DNA from: an uncultured Rhizobiaceae group bacterium
GTDB taxonomy: Bacteria; Pseudomonadota; Alphaproteobacteria; Rhizobiales; Rhizobiaceae
NCBI GenBank assembly: GCA_937958815.1
Contig: CALGMR010000011.1
Coordinates: 20,602 to 84,601 of the forward strand
Length of the DNA stretch: 64,000 bases
Reading direction: 5' to 3'
How positions within the stretch are numbered: the first letter of the stretch is position 1; the number at the start of each line of letters is the position of its first letter. The position numbers and the translations under genes were made by a program. Below, piece by piece: positions 9,301-17,106 of the stretch. The notes below the pieces were generated by a model, which saw only the letters and a program-made list of their open reading frames with translations, was not told the DNA's origin and ran no database searches.

Positions 9301-10243
9301 TGCTGTTGCAGCGTCCGCTCCAGCAGAAGAAAACGTTGAACAACCAGCTGAAAACACCGCACCTGCAACATCACAATATGAAGTGCCGTCAAACGCTGGC
9401 CCAGCACCTTTGATTGCTGCAGCTTCTGGCGGCGATGCCAAAGCGCTCTACCAATTGGGCGTGCGATATTCCGATGGTAAAGATACAAAACGCAATATGG
9501 CCGAAGCCGCAAAATGGTTTGAAGCTTCAGCAACCGAAGGTTTTGCGCCAGCGCAGTATTCCATAGGCAGCCTGTACGAGAAGGGCATTGGCGTAAAACG
9601 CGACTTGGCTGTGGCGAGCGACTGGTATTCCAAGGCCGCTGCTCAAGGCAATGCTCGTGCTATGCACAACTTGGCGGTCATAAACGCGACAGGCAATCCG
9701 CCTGTGAAAACTGCTGACATCGACACGGCTGTCACTTGGTTCCAACAGGCGGCCAATCTCGGCATCAAAGACAGTCAGTTCAATTTGGGCATTCTCTACG
9801 GCCAAGGCCAAGGCGTCCCTCAAAACCTGAAAGAATCCTACAAGTGGTTCGCTCTCGCCGCCAAAACGGGCGATACAGACGCGTCCAAAAAACGCGATGA
9901 AGTTGCCAATGCAATGGACCCAGATGATCTTGATGCGGCACGCGAAGAGGTCAACCAATGGAAGCCAACCAAATTGGTTGAAGAGGCAAACCGAGTCACT
10001 GCACCGAAATCTTGGTTGGGCAATGGTGCCGGTGGTGTGAATTCTGCTGCGAACAACACGCAGGTATTGGTTCTTAAGGCACAAGCCATGTTAAACAGCC
10101 GCGGGTTTGAAGTCGGAACTCCAGATGGTTTGATGGGCCCTAAAACCAGAAATGCGATCCGTGAGTTCCAACGTTCTGCCGGCATTCCGGTAACAGGAAA
10201 AGTGGATGGGAAGCTGCTCTCTGCACTAGGTTTGCAAACCTAG
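6329..10243 (+). CDS. podJ: Polar localization factor PodJ-like
   Basis: The 1304-residue protein has a long, mostly coiled-coil and Gln/Ala-rich cytoplasmic region, an acidic Ala/Pro-rich linker, and one membrane span near residue 880 (VVMAAAALLLSIVAF). A periplasmic part follows with Sel1-type TPR repeats (about residues 1030-1190; YQLGVRYSDGKDTKRNMAEA, AQYSIGSLYEKGIGVKRD) and a C-terminal peptidoglycan-binding domain (LMGPKTRNAIREFQRSAGIP). This is the PodJ architecture, which marks the new pole and recruits polarity and division-plane factors in alphaproteobacteria. The ATG at 6329 with GGAACGGA upstream is preferred; the frame opens earlier with TTG at 6227. It is longer than Caulobacter PodJ but of rhizobial size. 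A TTAA-N6-TTAA element at 6196-6209 resembles a misspaced CtrA box. Confidence 0.88.
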   Translation: MRQAYPGLYGQTPQNAANAGVSTGDDRLLNIKRAVDSIEQRLNASAMNQQSVTPQAPTFAMAHNPNHPMNAGAFGGQNPNMASQSSPDAAQLNMLQEEIARLSNQVMSPAHGQTHMHNSTAGQPNFAPNMNSAAAEIAQRQQMLRQTTPQMGAAALSHNPQQAAIQQTVQSAARDSIAEALEELKAEMAAMRQQVEKPIAIKQDVPQEEIDRIAQAVADMQNGSQIDEEAFVRLQNELESLRDNLTQDLRTNIAQDIQSSTESLQGSVSDIQNSVSSVREEIHQATNNQAGIVSARIDALAQGIDQMSLQSGNSVGPAVENLTAQLDTLRMSVEDLPQTLAMSRLEERLQDMTAKIEGFAHMAQQPAAVAPGITPQDLSALEARMDEIARGLVAVSNSGNKAPEVDLTAVDRVEARISELSRTIDMISQRDNAAEFEQLAVRIDGLTERLGSFEKYAENGDLGGASAMFAAPDIGVIEEQLRTLTAQMEHNAGQSQTEQLEQQIQRLSDRIEQQAAQPVAGVETIEAQIQQLYARVEEAANVNSTAAQMSNLEAQIGQIIRTMNKQPDGAAVGDVNVDFAPVEARLGQIENQLVENQNFSLEAAQQAAQQAVSMMGSSSEAGQIISALSADLQSLQAVAEAGNANNAQTVNQVNSTLNQVIERLNTIEGSIAQVAETREATFVAPAAAVSAAAMAAPAAAEAVAHQLEPEAAADMSAFAADGAADSASDEMGAIQRAAVETGFVDAPSVDPSDHIEAAMKLEPETAEDHSPLEPGSSAPDIDKLVQQATAKLDETKANLGAAAGTLDDAVPTDEIRTDAVSAARRALQATTAEMNAVRDETKSASKSAKPKMDDLKSKAGGMFSGINFDRLRKPVVMAAAALLLSIVAFKGYTMFAGDKEMPVAKVEGPAIEKTIDGTTSAVEGAVDGLIDGTKQAGNAVAETTDRVVRNVEEGIENTADEVTQATESVLPDGPSTNTKAAAEGETQPASDAVAASAPAEENVEQPAENTAPATSQYEVPSNAGPAPLIAAASGGDAKALYQLGVRYSDGKDTKRNMAEAAKWFEASATEGFAPAQYSIGSLYEKGIGVKRDLAVASDWYSKAAAQGNARAMHNLAVINATGNPPVKTADIDTAVTWFQQAANLGIKDSQFNLGILYGQGQGVPQNLKESYKWFALAAKTGDTDASKKRDEVANAMDPDDLDAAREEVNQWKPTKLVEEANRVTAPKSWLGNGAGGVNSAANNTQVLVLKAQAMLNSRGFEVGTPDGLMGPKTRNAIREFQRSAGIPVTGKVDGKLLSALGLQT

Positions 10244-10299
10244 TTGCGCGGACATTTAGAAATTTAAACTCAATTTTTCTCTGTCCCAAAAGATAAAAG

Positions 10300-10330
10300 C
10301 GGTTTGGACCCAATAAATGGGATCAAACCG
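10300..10330 (+). terminator. Hairpin after podJ, possible terminator
   Basis: CGGTTTG and CAAACCG pair across a loop that contains a further CCCA/TGGG pairing, giving a long imperfect stem 57 nt after the podJ stop codon. Only TTT follows directly, so termination may be weak or factor-assisted. Confidence 0.45.
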
Positions 10331-10432
10331 TTTGACACACGATCATCACAGGCGCATGAAGCGCAAACGCTGATACGAGAACCGCTCGATCGAGCGTTCG
10401 CTGGCTATTCATATTTTTGACGGTTTGTCGCT

Positions 10433-11356
10433 GTGAACCTTTACCTTCCTATTGCCGAAATGTCGGTCAATGTACTCGTGCTTTTCAGCATGGGCGCAGG
10501 CGTGGGCTTTTTGTCGGGAATGTTTGGAGTCGGCGGCGGTTTTTTGATGACGCCGCTTCTTATTTTTTACAACATTCCGCCTGCTGTAGCTGTGGCAACA
10601 GAAGCCAATCAAATCGTCGCGTCTTCTTTCTCGGGAGCATTGGTGCATTTGAGAAAGGGCACGCTTGATATCAAGCTTGGCATTGTCCTTTTGATCGGTG
10701 GAATAACAGGCTCGGCAATCGGTGTGGTGCTGTTTTCCTCATTGCGCGAAGCAGGGCAACTAGATCTCATTATTTCTATTCTTTATGTGGTGTTTTTGGG
10801 AACCATTGGGTCGTTGATGTTGGTTGAAAGTTTGAATGCGTTGCGCAAGAGCCGCAATCCAGACCAAGCACCGGCAGCGCTGCCGCAACAACAAACTTGG
10901 ATTTCCAAACTTCCGTTCAAAATGAAGTTTCACCGTTCCCAGCTTTATCTGAGCGTTATTCCTGTGCTGGTGTTGGGAATGTTGGTCGGAGTTCTGGCGT
11001 CCATCATGGGTGTTGGTGGTGGCTTCATCATGGTGCCTGCCATGATTTACATTTTGCGCGTGCCCACCAATGTGGTGATTGGCACATCGCTCTTCCAGAT
11101 CATGTTTGTGACCATGTTCACAACCATTGCTCAATCGGCAACCAACCAAACCGTTGATATTGTGCTTGCCCTAATATTGATGGTGGGTGGCGTGATCGGC
11201 GCACAATTTGGAGCACGCGCAGGACAAAAGCTGCGTGGCGAGCAATTGCGGGCATTGCTCGGTCTTATCGTTTTAGCCGTGTGCATTCGTCTCGGTTGGG
11301 ATTTGGTCACCGTGCCCAGTGAATTGTTCTCGCTGGGTGAAGGAGGAGGACACTGA
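10433..11356 (+). CDS. TSUP (TauE/SafE) family transporter
   Basis: The 307-residue membrane protein has the two-fold TSUP repeat: the motif GFLSGMFGVGGGFLMTPLL near residue 25 and its copy LASIMGVGGGFIMVPAMIY in the second half, each followed by several hydrophobic segments. Family members move sulfite, sulfonates or other sulfur-containing organic anions across the inner membrane. The start is GTG at 10433; orthologues begin with the same YLPIAEMSVN segment. Its stop overlaps the start of the TIGR02186 gene (TGATG), a pairing conserved in alphaproteobacteria that suggests a joint function. The substrate is unknown. Confidence 0.9.
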   Translation: MNLYLPIAEMSVNVLVLFSMGAGVGFLSGMFGVGGGFLMTPLLIFYNIPPAVAVATEANQIVASSFSGALVHLRKGTLDIKLGIVLLIGGITGSAIGVVLFSSLREAGQLDLIISILYVVFLGTIGSLMLVESLNALRKSRNPDQAPAALPQQQTWISKLPFKMKFHRSQLYLSVIPVLVLGMLVGVLASIMGVGGGFIMVPAMIYILRVPTNVVIGTSLFQIMFVTMFTTIAQSATNQTVDIVLALILMVGGVIGAQFGARAGQKLRGEQLRALLGLIVLAVCIRLGWDLVTVPSELFSLGEGGGH

Positions 11357-12138
11357 TGACGCGTCTTTTCCTCACATTGGTTTTGACCCCAATTCTTTTT
11401 GTATTGCCTACACTTGTTGCAGCGCAAACCAAACCAAGCGTTCAAATTGGTCTTTCAAATGAAACCGTCGGTATCACGTCGAGTTTTGATGGCACCGAAA
11501 TCGTGGTGTTTGGTTCCATTGAAAATGGTGAGAAAGAGCGTTTGAAAAACGGGAAATATGATCTCGTTATTTCTCTCGAAGGGCCCAACGACATCAGCAC
11601 CGTTCGCCGCAAAGAAAACAAGTTTGGTATTTGGGTGAATGGATTGTCTGAACAGTTTTCAGACGTGCCCTCTTCTTACACCATGGCGGCCACACGTCCG
11701 GTGAAAGAAATTTCCAGTGCGGAAAATCTGAAAATTTTGGAAGTCGGACTGGATCATCTCAATCTCGTACCTTTGGGCAATGATTTGAGCGCTGAACAAG
11801 TCAAACTGTTCAGAGATTCTCTTGTGCGTTTGAAAATAAATAAGGGACTCTATCTGGTGGATATTGGCGGGATTGAATTTCTGACACCTACCTTGTTCAA
11901 AGCCACTTTAGCCGTTCCTGCCAACGTCCCCATCGGTCGACATCTTGCCCATGCCTATTTGTTCGATGAAGGAAAATTTGTTGCATCGCAATTTACGGAA
12001 CTTGAAGTGCGCAAAAAAGGCTTTGAACAACAAGCTTACGAATTGGCCCACAACCATGGACTCATCTATGGTATTCTGGCTGTTCTGATCGCAATGGCCA
12101 CAGGTTGGCTTGCGAGTGTGATTTTCAAGAAGGACTAA
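11356..12138 (+). CDS. TIGR02186 family membrane-anchored protein
   Basis: This 260-residue protein has a cleavable signal peptide (ending near VAAQTK), a beta-rich periplasmic domain and one C-terminal membrane span (IYGILAVLIAMATGWLASVI). It matches the alphaproteobacterial family TIGR02186, whose biochemical function is not known. GGAGGAGG precedes the ATG, which overlaps the stop of the TSUP gene, so the two are translationally coupled. The periplasmic topology suggests a partner or gate for the transporter; this is inference from gene pairing. Confidence 0.82.
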   Translation: MTRLFLTLVLTPILFVLPTLVAAQTKPSVQIGLSNETVGITSSFDGTEIVVFGSIENGEKERLKNGKYDLVISLEGPNDISTVRRKENKFGIWVNGLSEQFSDVPSSYTMAATRPVKEISSAENLKILEVGLDHLNLVPLGNDLSAEQVKLFRDSLVRLKINKGLYLVDIGGIEFLTPTLFKATLAVPANVPIGRHLAHAYLFDEGKFVASQFTELEVRKKGFEQQAYELAHNHGLIYGILAVLIAMATGWLASVIFKKD

Positions 12139-12140
12139 AC

Positions 12141-12611
12141 ATGTCTGAAGCAGACTATGGCGAGATCTCCGATAAATCGAAACGGATGGCTTGGTTGCTG
12201 TCTTTGAGCGGCACTATTCCGTTTTTGGGTCTTGCGATCGTTCTCGTCTTTGCACCCACTGATGGCACTTATGTGAGTTCTTCAAGCTCTGCGCTGCTGA
12301 CGTATGGCGCGATCATTCTTTCTTTTTTGGGAGGCGTGCGCTGGGGTGTTGCACTCACCCGTGCGGAAGGTCGTACTGCAACCCAAGTGTTTGTGTTGTC
12401 CGTTATCCCTGCGCTCATTGGTTGGGGGGCAGTGTTGCTTGGACAATCCACCGGGTTCTTCATTTTGGCAATTGCGTTCTTTGCCCAAGGTGTTTGGGAT
12501 TATGGTGCATGGTGCACCGATGTGATGCAGGAATGGTTTGTGAAATTGCGTATGGTTGTTTCCGGAATTGTGATTTTGTCTCTTTTCGTTGCGGCCATCG
12601 CGTCCCTATAA
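12141..12611 (+). CDS. DUF3429 family membrane protein
   Basis: The 156-residue protein has about five hydrophobic segments and the DUF3429 hallmarks YGAIILSFLGGVRWG and QGVWDY. Function is unknown for the family. It starts at the ATG at 12141, 2 nt after the TIGR02186 stop; the frame is open slightly upstream from a TTG but that region is the coding end of its neighbour. It is probably cotranscribed with the TSUP/TIGR02186 pair. Confidence 0.85.
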   Translation: MSEADYGEISDKSKRMAWLLSLSGTIPFLGLAIVLVFAPTDGTYVSSSSSALLTYGAIILSFLGGVRWGVALTRAEGRTATQVFVLSVIPALIGWGAVLLGQSTGFFILAIAFFAQGVWDYGAWCTDVMQEWFVKLRMVVSGIVILSLFVAAIASL

Positions 12612-12688
12612 CAAATTTCCACTGTCGTTGATCGAGCGACATCACGCCCTATATTGAAGATCACAACAGTGCCGATTTGGAGCCGAAA

Positions 12689-12964
12689 ATGAGCAACGCA
12701 GTTACAAGATTTTTGGGCGATTCACCCATTCGGGTGGTGATTAAACTTGCTGTGATTTCACTCATCGTGGGTGTTGTCATGAGCACAATCGGCTGGGCAC
12801 CGCGTGATATTTACAACGGAATTTTGAACTTCTTTTCGCGCCTTTGGAATTTGGGCTTCGATGCCATAACAAATTCTCTTGAGTATCTTCTGCTCGGAGC
12901 CGCAATAGTCGTTCCGGTGTTTCTCATTCTGCGGATATTGAATTTCCGCTCGCCGCGTGGCTGA
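12689..12964 (+). CDS. DUF6460 family small membrane protein
   Basis: The 91-residue protein has two membrane segments (VVIKLAVISLIVGVVMSTIG and LLLGAAIVVPVFLILRIL) flanking a conserved stretch with GWAPRDIYNGILNFF and RLWNLGFDAI. This matches the alphaproteobacterial DUF6460 family of unknown function. The ATG at 12689 has GGAG about 6 nt upstream. Its end overlaps the GTG start of the MATE transporter by 8 nt. Confidence 0.8.
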   Translation: MSNAVTRFLGDSPIRVVIKLAVISLIVGVVMSTIGWAPRDIYNGILNFFSRLWNLGFDAITNSLEYLLLGAAIVVPVFLILRILNFRSPRG

Positions 12965-14303
12965 GGCCACCAAAGATTTAAAAGCTGAAAAGCCATTCAA
13001 TGTCGACAATCGCATGGTATTGGCCATCGCTTGGCCGACCACCCTTGCGTATTTAACCACGCCGCTTCTTGGAATTGTCGATACGGGCGTCATTGGTCAG
13101 TTGGGCAGTGCGGCTGCTCTGGGTGGTTTGGCCATTGGCGCTATTCTGTTCGATATCATTTTCACCACATTCAATTTTCTGCGTTCCAGCACCACTGGTT
13201 TGGTGGCCCAGGCCATGGGTGCTGGAAATGAGGCAGAACAAAAAATTGTGCTGGTGAGAGCTTTGGTTCTGTCGGTGGCGATCGGTGTCTTGGTGATGCT
13301 TGCTTCGCCGTTCATCCTGCATGTGGGTGTTTGGGCGATGGGTGTGACGGGCGAGGTCGAAGCCGCAACCCGCACCTATTTTTCAATTCGCGTATTGGCA
13401 ACGCCGCTCTCTCTTTTGAACTATGCAATTTTGGGATGGATACTCGGGCAGGCGCGAGCGCGATTGGGTCTGGCGCTTCAAATTATTCTCAGCGGATCGA
13501 ACATTGTCTTGTCACTGTTGCTCGGGTTGCACTTTGGTTGGGGCATCGAAGGGGTTGCTTGGGCAACCGTTGCCGCTGAAGGCATAGCCACGATATTCGG
13601 GCTTGCAATTGCGTATCGTCATTATCGCGGTCACAGCATGCCCAATTTGGAGGCTTTACTTGATGGCCCGGCCTTGAAACGTTTGTTCGGTGTGAACCGT
13701 GACATCATGATCAGATCATTTGTTCTCTTCTTTGCCTTTGCTTTCTTTGCGGCTCAAGGCGCTCGGTTTGATGAGAACACGCTAGCTGCAAACGCTGTTT
13801 TGATGAACTTCTTTATGGTGTCTGGATATTTCCTCGATGGATTTGCCACTGCGGCCGAACAATTGGCGGGTCGTGCAGTGGGCGCAAAATATCGTCCAGC
13901 GTTTGATAAATCCGTTCGTCTTTGCTTGCTCTGGGGCTTTGTGCTGGCAGGGTTTGCAACCGCGATCTATTTCGCCTTTGGAAAGAGCGCGATCGACTTT
14001 CTGGTCGTCAATGAGGCGGTTCGGCAAACAGCCTATGTCTATTTGCCTTGGGCTGCGTTGACGGCAATGTTCGGTGTCGTTGCCTTCCAGATGGACGGTG
14101 TTTTCATCGGCGCGACCTGGTCAAAAGACATGCGCAATATGATGCTTGTCTCTTTGGTCGTCTATCTGATTGTCTGGTATGTATCCGTGCCCTATCTACA
14201 AAATCACGGGCTATGGCTGGCGCTTGAAGTGTTTCTCGGCATTCGCGGTATCACGCTTTATCGCCGTCTCAAGGTCAAAGCTGCAGAAACCTTTAATTCG
14301 TAA
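12957..14303 (+). CDS. MATE family efflux transporter (DinF-like)
   Basis: The 448-residue protein has twelve predicted membrane segments in two homologous halves and the MATE N-terminal motif AWPTTLAYLTTPLLGIVDTG. It is of the DinF/plant-FRD3-like branch, which exports organic cations, drugs or small metabolites using Na+ or H+ gradients. The GTG start at 12957 overlaps the preceding small gene. Its 3' end overlaps pyrD on the other strand by 11 nt, so the two genes converge with no room for a terminator between them. Confidence 0.9.
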   Translation: MAEATKDLKAEKPFNVDNRMVLAIAWPTTLAYLTTPLLGIVDTGVIGQLGSAAALGGLAIGAILFDIIFTTFNFLRSSTTGLVAQAMGAGNEAEQKIVLVRALVLSVAIGVLVMLASPFILHVGVWAMGVTGEVEAATRTYFSIRVLATPLSLLNYAILGWILGQARARLGLALQIILSGSNIVLSLLLGLHFGWGIEGVAWATVAAEGIATIFGLAIAYRHYRGHSMPNLEALLDGPALKRLFGVNRDIMIRSFVLFFAFAFFAAQGARFDENTLAANAVLMNFFMVSGYFLDGFATAAEQLAGRAVGAKYRPAFDKSVRLCLLWGFVLAGFATAIYFAFGKSAIDFLVVNEAVRQTAYVYLPWAALTAMFGVVAFQMDGVFIGATWSKDMRNMMLVSLVVYLIVWYVSVPYLQNHGLWLALEVFLGIRGITLYRRLKVKAAETFNS

Positions 14304-15378
14304 GCAAATCTTTCTTTGCCCAATCGTCGACCCGTCGGGCGCATACATGTTTGATAGACGGCAATTGCTCCTTATCGAGCATCTTGCTCATTCCCGTTAA
14401 AATGGTTTTGGGAAGCGTCGGCCCTTCATAAACCAGCCCTGTATAGAGTTGAACAAGCGACGCGCCGGCCTCAATTTTTTGCCATGCTGTGTCTAAACTG
14501 TTCACGCCACCGACGCCCACCAATGGCACCTTGCCTTCGAGTCGTTGATGGGTTTTTGCCAAAACAATGGTTGAGCGCTCAAACAAGGGCGCACCAGACA
14601 ATCCACCGACCTCTTGCGCCACCGCTCCACTTTTCAATCCGTTGCGCGCCAGTGTTGTGTTGGAAACAATGAGCGCGTTGATGTTGGAATTCAACACAGC
14701 CTTGGCAATATCGTCCATCTCGTTTTCAGTGAGGTCCGGCGCGATCTTTAAAAAGACGGGTGTTTTGCGCCCTGTCTTTTCAACGGCTTCATCGACCCTA
14801 TGCAACAAGTCCGTCAGTGGGTCTGCACCTTGCAAGGCGCGCAAACCCGGCGTGTTGGGTGAGGAAATATTGACCGTGAAATAATCTGCAACCGCGCCAA
14901 AAGCTTCGATGCCTGTCACATAGTCCCCACCAAAATCTTCGCTTGTTTTATTCGCGCCAATATTAATGCCAACAATGCCACTTCTGCTGGAGCGCCTTTT
15001 CAATTGTGCAAGTGCAGAAGAATGCCCTTTTGAATTGAAACCAAGCCGATTGATGACAGCCTTGTCCTCTTTCAATCTGAAGATGCGAGGCTTTGGATTG
15101 CCGGGTTGGGGCAGGGGTGTCACCGTTCCAACTTCAGTATGGCCAAAGCCCAATGCCAATAGGGCGCCCGGTACATCTGCGTTCTTGTCGTAACCAGCAG
15201 CCATGCCCAACGGGTTTGTAAATTTTAGTCCGGCAATGTCCACCGACAAACGTGGGTCAAATGCAGCGTCAAATCGAGGGTGCAAACCGGCTTGCAGTCC
15301 ACGGATGGACAATCCATGTGCGCGTTCTGCATCGAATTGAAAGAGAAGCCCTTTGCCAATTTTAGAGTAGAGGCTCAT
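14293..15378 (-). CDS. pyrD: Quinone-dependent dihydroorotate dehydrogenase
   Basis: This 361-residue enzyme oxidises dihydroorotate to orotate and reduces the quinone pool, the fourth step of UMP synthesis. It has the class 2 N-terminal membrane-association helix, the substrate/FMN motif AAGYDKNADVPGALLALGFG, the catalytic-serine region NISSPNTPGLRALQ, and IVSNTTLAR. Length fits the class 2 family. The start lies 3 nt after the DUF952 stop, so the two genes form a small operon. The C-terminal codons overlap the convergent MATE gene. Confidence 0.95.
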   Translation of the reverse strand: MSLYSKIGKGLLFQFDAERAHGLSIRGLQAGLHPRFDAAFDPRLSVDIAGLKFTNPLGMAAGYDKNADVPGALLALGFGHTEVGTVTPLPQPGNPKPRIFRLKEDKAVINRLGFNSKGHSSALAQLKRRSSRSGIVGINIGANKTSEDFGGDYVTGIEAFGAVADYFTVNISSPNTPGLRALQGADPLTDLLHRVDEAVEKTGRKTPVFLKIAPDLTENEMDDIAKAVLNSNINALIVSNTTLARNGLKSGAVAQEVGGLSGAPLFERSTIVLAKTHQRLEGKVPLVGVGGVNSLDTAWQKIEAGASLVQLYTGLVYEGPTLPKTILTGMSKMLDKEQLPSIKHVCARRVDDWAKKDLLTN

Positions 15379-15381
15379 GGT

Positions 15382-15729
15382 CTAGGTATTTTCCAAAGGC
15401 ATTTGATGCACGCCGTTTTTGTCTAGCGGCATTGGCTTTTCCCAAAGCACATGTTCCATCGCCAAATGGGCGTATAGATGAGGAAACAATGCGCCCCCCC
15501 GAGACGGTTCCCATTTCAGTGCGTCGCCAAGCGCCACAGCATCAACGGCGATCAATAACAAATCGTCTTGATCTGCAAAATGTTTTGCTGCCGTTTCACG
15601 AGCTTGATCGGCCGTGGAAAAATGAAGGTATCCATCGCTCAAATCAATTGGCGCGCCTTCAAACACACCCTTCGCCTTGGCACTGTGCCAAGCATCCTTC
15701 GGTGTTATTTTATAAATGATCGGGTCCAT
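15382..15729 (-). CDS. DUF952 family protein
   Basis: The 115-residue cytosolic protein matches DUF952, with IYKITPKDAWHSAKAKGVFE near the N-terminus and DGYLHFSTADQARETA after it. The fold is related to ADP-ribosyltransferase/glutathione-transferase-like small domains, but no activity is established. It precedes pyrD by 3 nt, an arrangement common in rhizobia, and gives no clear pyrimidine role by itself. Confidence 0.88.
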   Translation of the reverse strand: MDPIIYKITPKDAWHSAKAKGVFEGAPIDLSDGYLHFSTADQARETAAKHFADQDDLLLIAVDAVALGDALKWEPSRGGALFPHLYAHLAMEHVLWEKPMPLDKNGVHQMPLENT

Positions 15730-15871
15730 TTGGATGGGATACCTGCATGTTGCAATTTGCCATTAAGTCTGGGTGTTGCCACAAATGTAGTTCAAAGAAC
15801 AGGCGCGTGCTGCAATGTCCTGTGTGCAGTTGTTGGCTTAGATACAGTTTGAAGCCTTCGGGAGAGAATTA

Positions 15872-16273
15872 ATGAAATTTGTTTTTGTCATCGTGTTGTC
15901 GTTCTTAGTTCTTGCAACTCAAAGCTTCGCCGATCAACGGTATTCCGTCACGAAATTATCTGATGGAACCTTGCGTCTGGATCACCAGACAGGCGCGGTT
16001 TCTTATTGCCACGAAAAAGAGGGCAAGTTGATTTGCAGCTTGGCGGCAGATGAACGCCAGGCTTGGATTTCTGAAACTGAAGAACTGTCCAAACGCATCG
16101 AGCGCCTGGAAGCGCGCCTGAAAATATTGGAGACGCCTTCAAAGGATCCAGAACCAAACGCTACCGACAAATCCACAACAAACGAAAAATCGACAACAGA
16201 TCAGGCGATGACTTTCATAGAAGGTACGGTTCGCCGATTTTATAAAGTGTTTGAAGACCTCAGTGCGGAGTAG
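15872..16273 (+). CDS. Periplasmic coiled-coil protein, unknown function
   Basis: The 133-residue product has a clear signal peptide (MKFVFVIVLSFLVLATQSFA), then a short domain with two cysteines (VSYCHEKEGKLICSLAADE) that could form a disulfide, a coiled coil (ELSKRIERLEARLKILE) and a Thr/Ser-rich linker to a hydrophobic/aromatic end. GGAGAG lies upstream of the ATG. I do not recognise the family. It is a single gene facing the end of the thioesterase operon. Confidence 0.72.
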   Translation: MKFVFVIVLSFLVLATQSFADQRYSVTKLSDGTLRLDHQTGAVSYCHEKEGKLICSLAADERQAWISETEELSKRIERLEARLKILETPSKDPEPNATDKSTTNEKSTTDQAMTFIEGTVRRFYKVFEDLSAE

Positions 16274-16281
16274 AAATAGTC

Positions 16282-17106
16282 CTAGTTGCCAGACACTTTG
16301 GCGCGAAAGCCATCAGGCAAAACGACAGCCTTGCGTTCTGTCATATCCATCATAAGAGCGGTCACAGCGCCGCTGTAAAGCACAGTTCCTGAAATACGAT
16401 CTTGTACCTGATGGCGAAACGAGAATGTCTTTTCGCTGACTTGGTCAATCCAACTGATGATCTCAGTAATCATGTCGGCCTCGGGCAGCGCATGGCGTGT
16501 CGCTTTCATTTCAACTGCGACACTTCCCAAGTTTTGATCCTGCATCCATGCGCGGTCAATGCCCATATGATGCCAGAAATGCCCTGCGGCATCGCTGAAC
16601 CGGCTTATGTGGTTTTCATCCAGCAAAACACCATCTTCGTCGCATTCATTGCGCGCAATAACAGAGAGGTGACTGCGCACACCGTTGTGGCTTTCAAGGA
16701 TGGCATTAGTATCAACAATGTCGAGCGGCTCTTTTTTTAAGCTGCGCGGCAAAGCGGCACTGGGAACGGCCTCAACATGGGAATTGGTCTTTTCAAAAGT
16801 GCTGGAATAATCGTCCACAGCAGTGGCCGACAAGACATCACCACCAGCACCATAAAGCAGATGGACAATTGTTTTGTTGTTTGCCAGCGAAGCGGAGCGG
16901 ACCATAGTGTTTGCGCTCATGGCGAGTTCTGCATGATAGCGAACGTGACGGTTTGTCCAACGCTGGGGAGTTAAACCTTCAGCTTGTTGAAAAATCTGTG
17001 CAGCTTGCCCAAAGCGTTTCCAATAGAATTGGACATTGAGATGCACATTTTCATCGCATTCCCAGGAATTGACAAAACTCTTGTGGGTGATGATTCCAAA
17101 ACTCAT
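16282..17106 (-). CDS. Thioesterase, double hotdog-like
   Basis: The 274-residue protein begins MSFGIITHKSFVNSWECDEN, the 4-hydroxybenzoyl-CoA thioesterase-like hotdog opening (ECDENVHLNVQFYWKRFGQA), and its second half looks like a second hotdog unit (SFRHQVQDRISGTVLYSGAV). I take the ATG at 17106, which overlaps the stop of the esterase gene by 4 nt; the upstream extension is the esterase's own coding sequence in another frame. It is the last gene of a four-gene operon with a symporter and an esterase, suggesting hydrolysis of an acyl-CoA made from the imported compound. The substrate is unknown. Confidence 0.8.
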   Translation of the reverse strand: MSFGIITHKSFVNSWECDENVHLNVQFYWKRFGQAAQIFQQAEGLTPQRWTNRHVRYHAELAMSANTMVRSASLANNKTIVHLLYGAGGDVLSATAVDDYSSTFEKTNSHVEAVPSAALPRSLKKEPLDIVDTNAILESHNGVRSHLSVIARNECDEDGVLLDENHISRFSDAAGHFWHHMGIDRAWMQDQNLGSVAVEMKATRHALPEADMITEIISWIDQVSEKTFSFRHQVQDRISGTVLYSGAVTALMMDMTERKAVVLPDGFRAKVSGN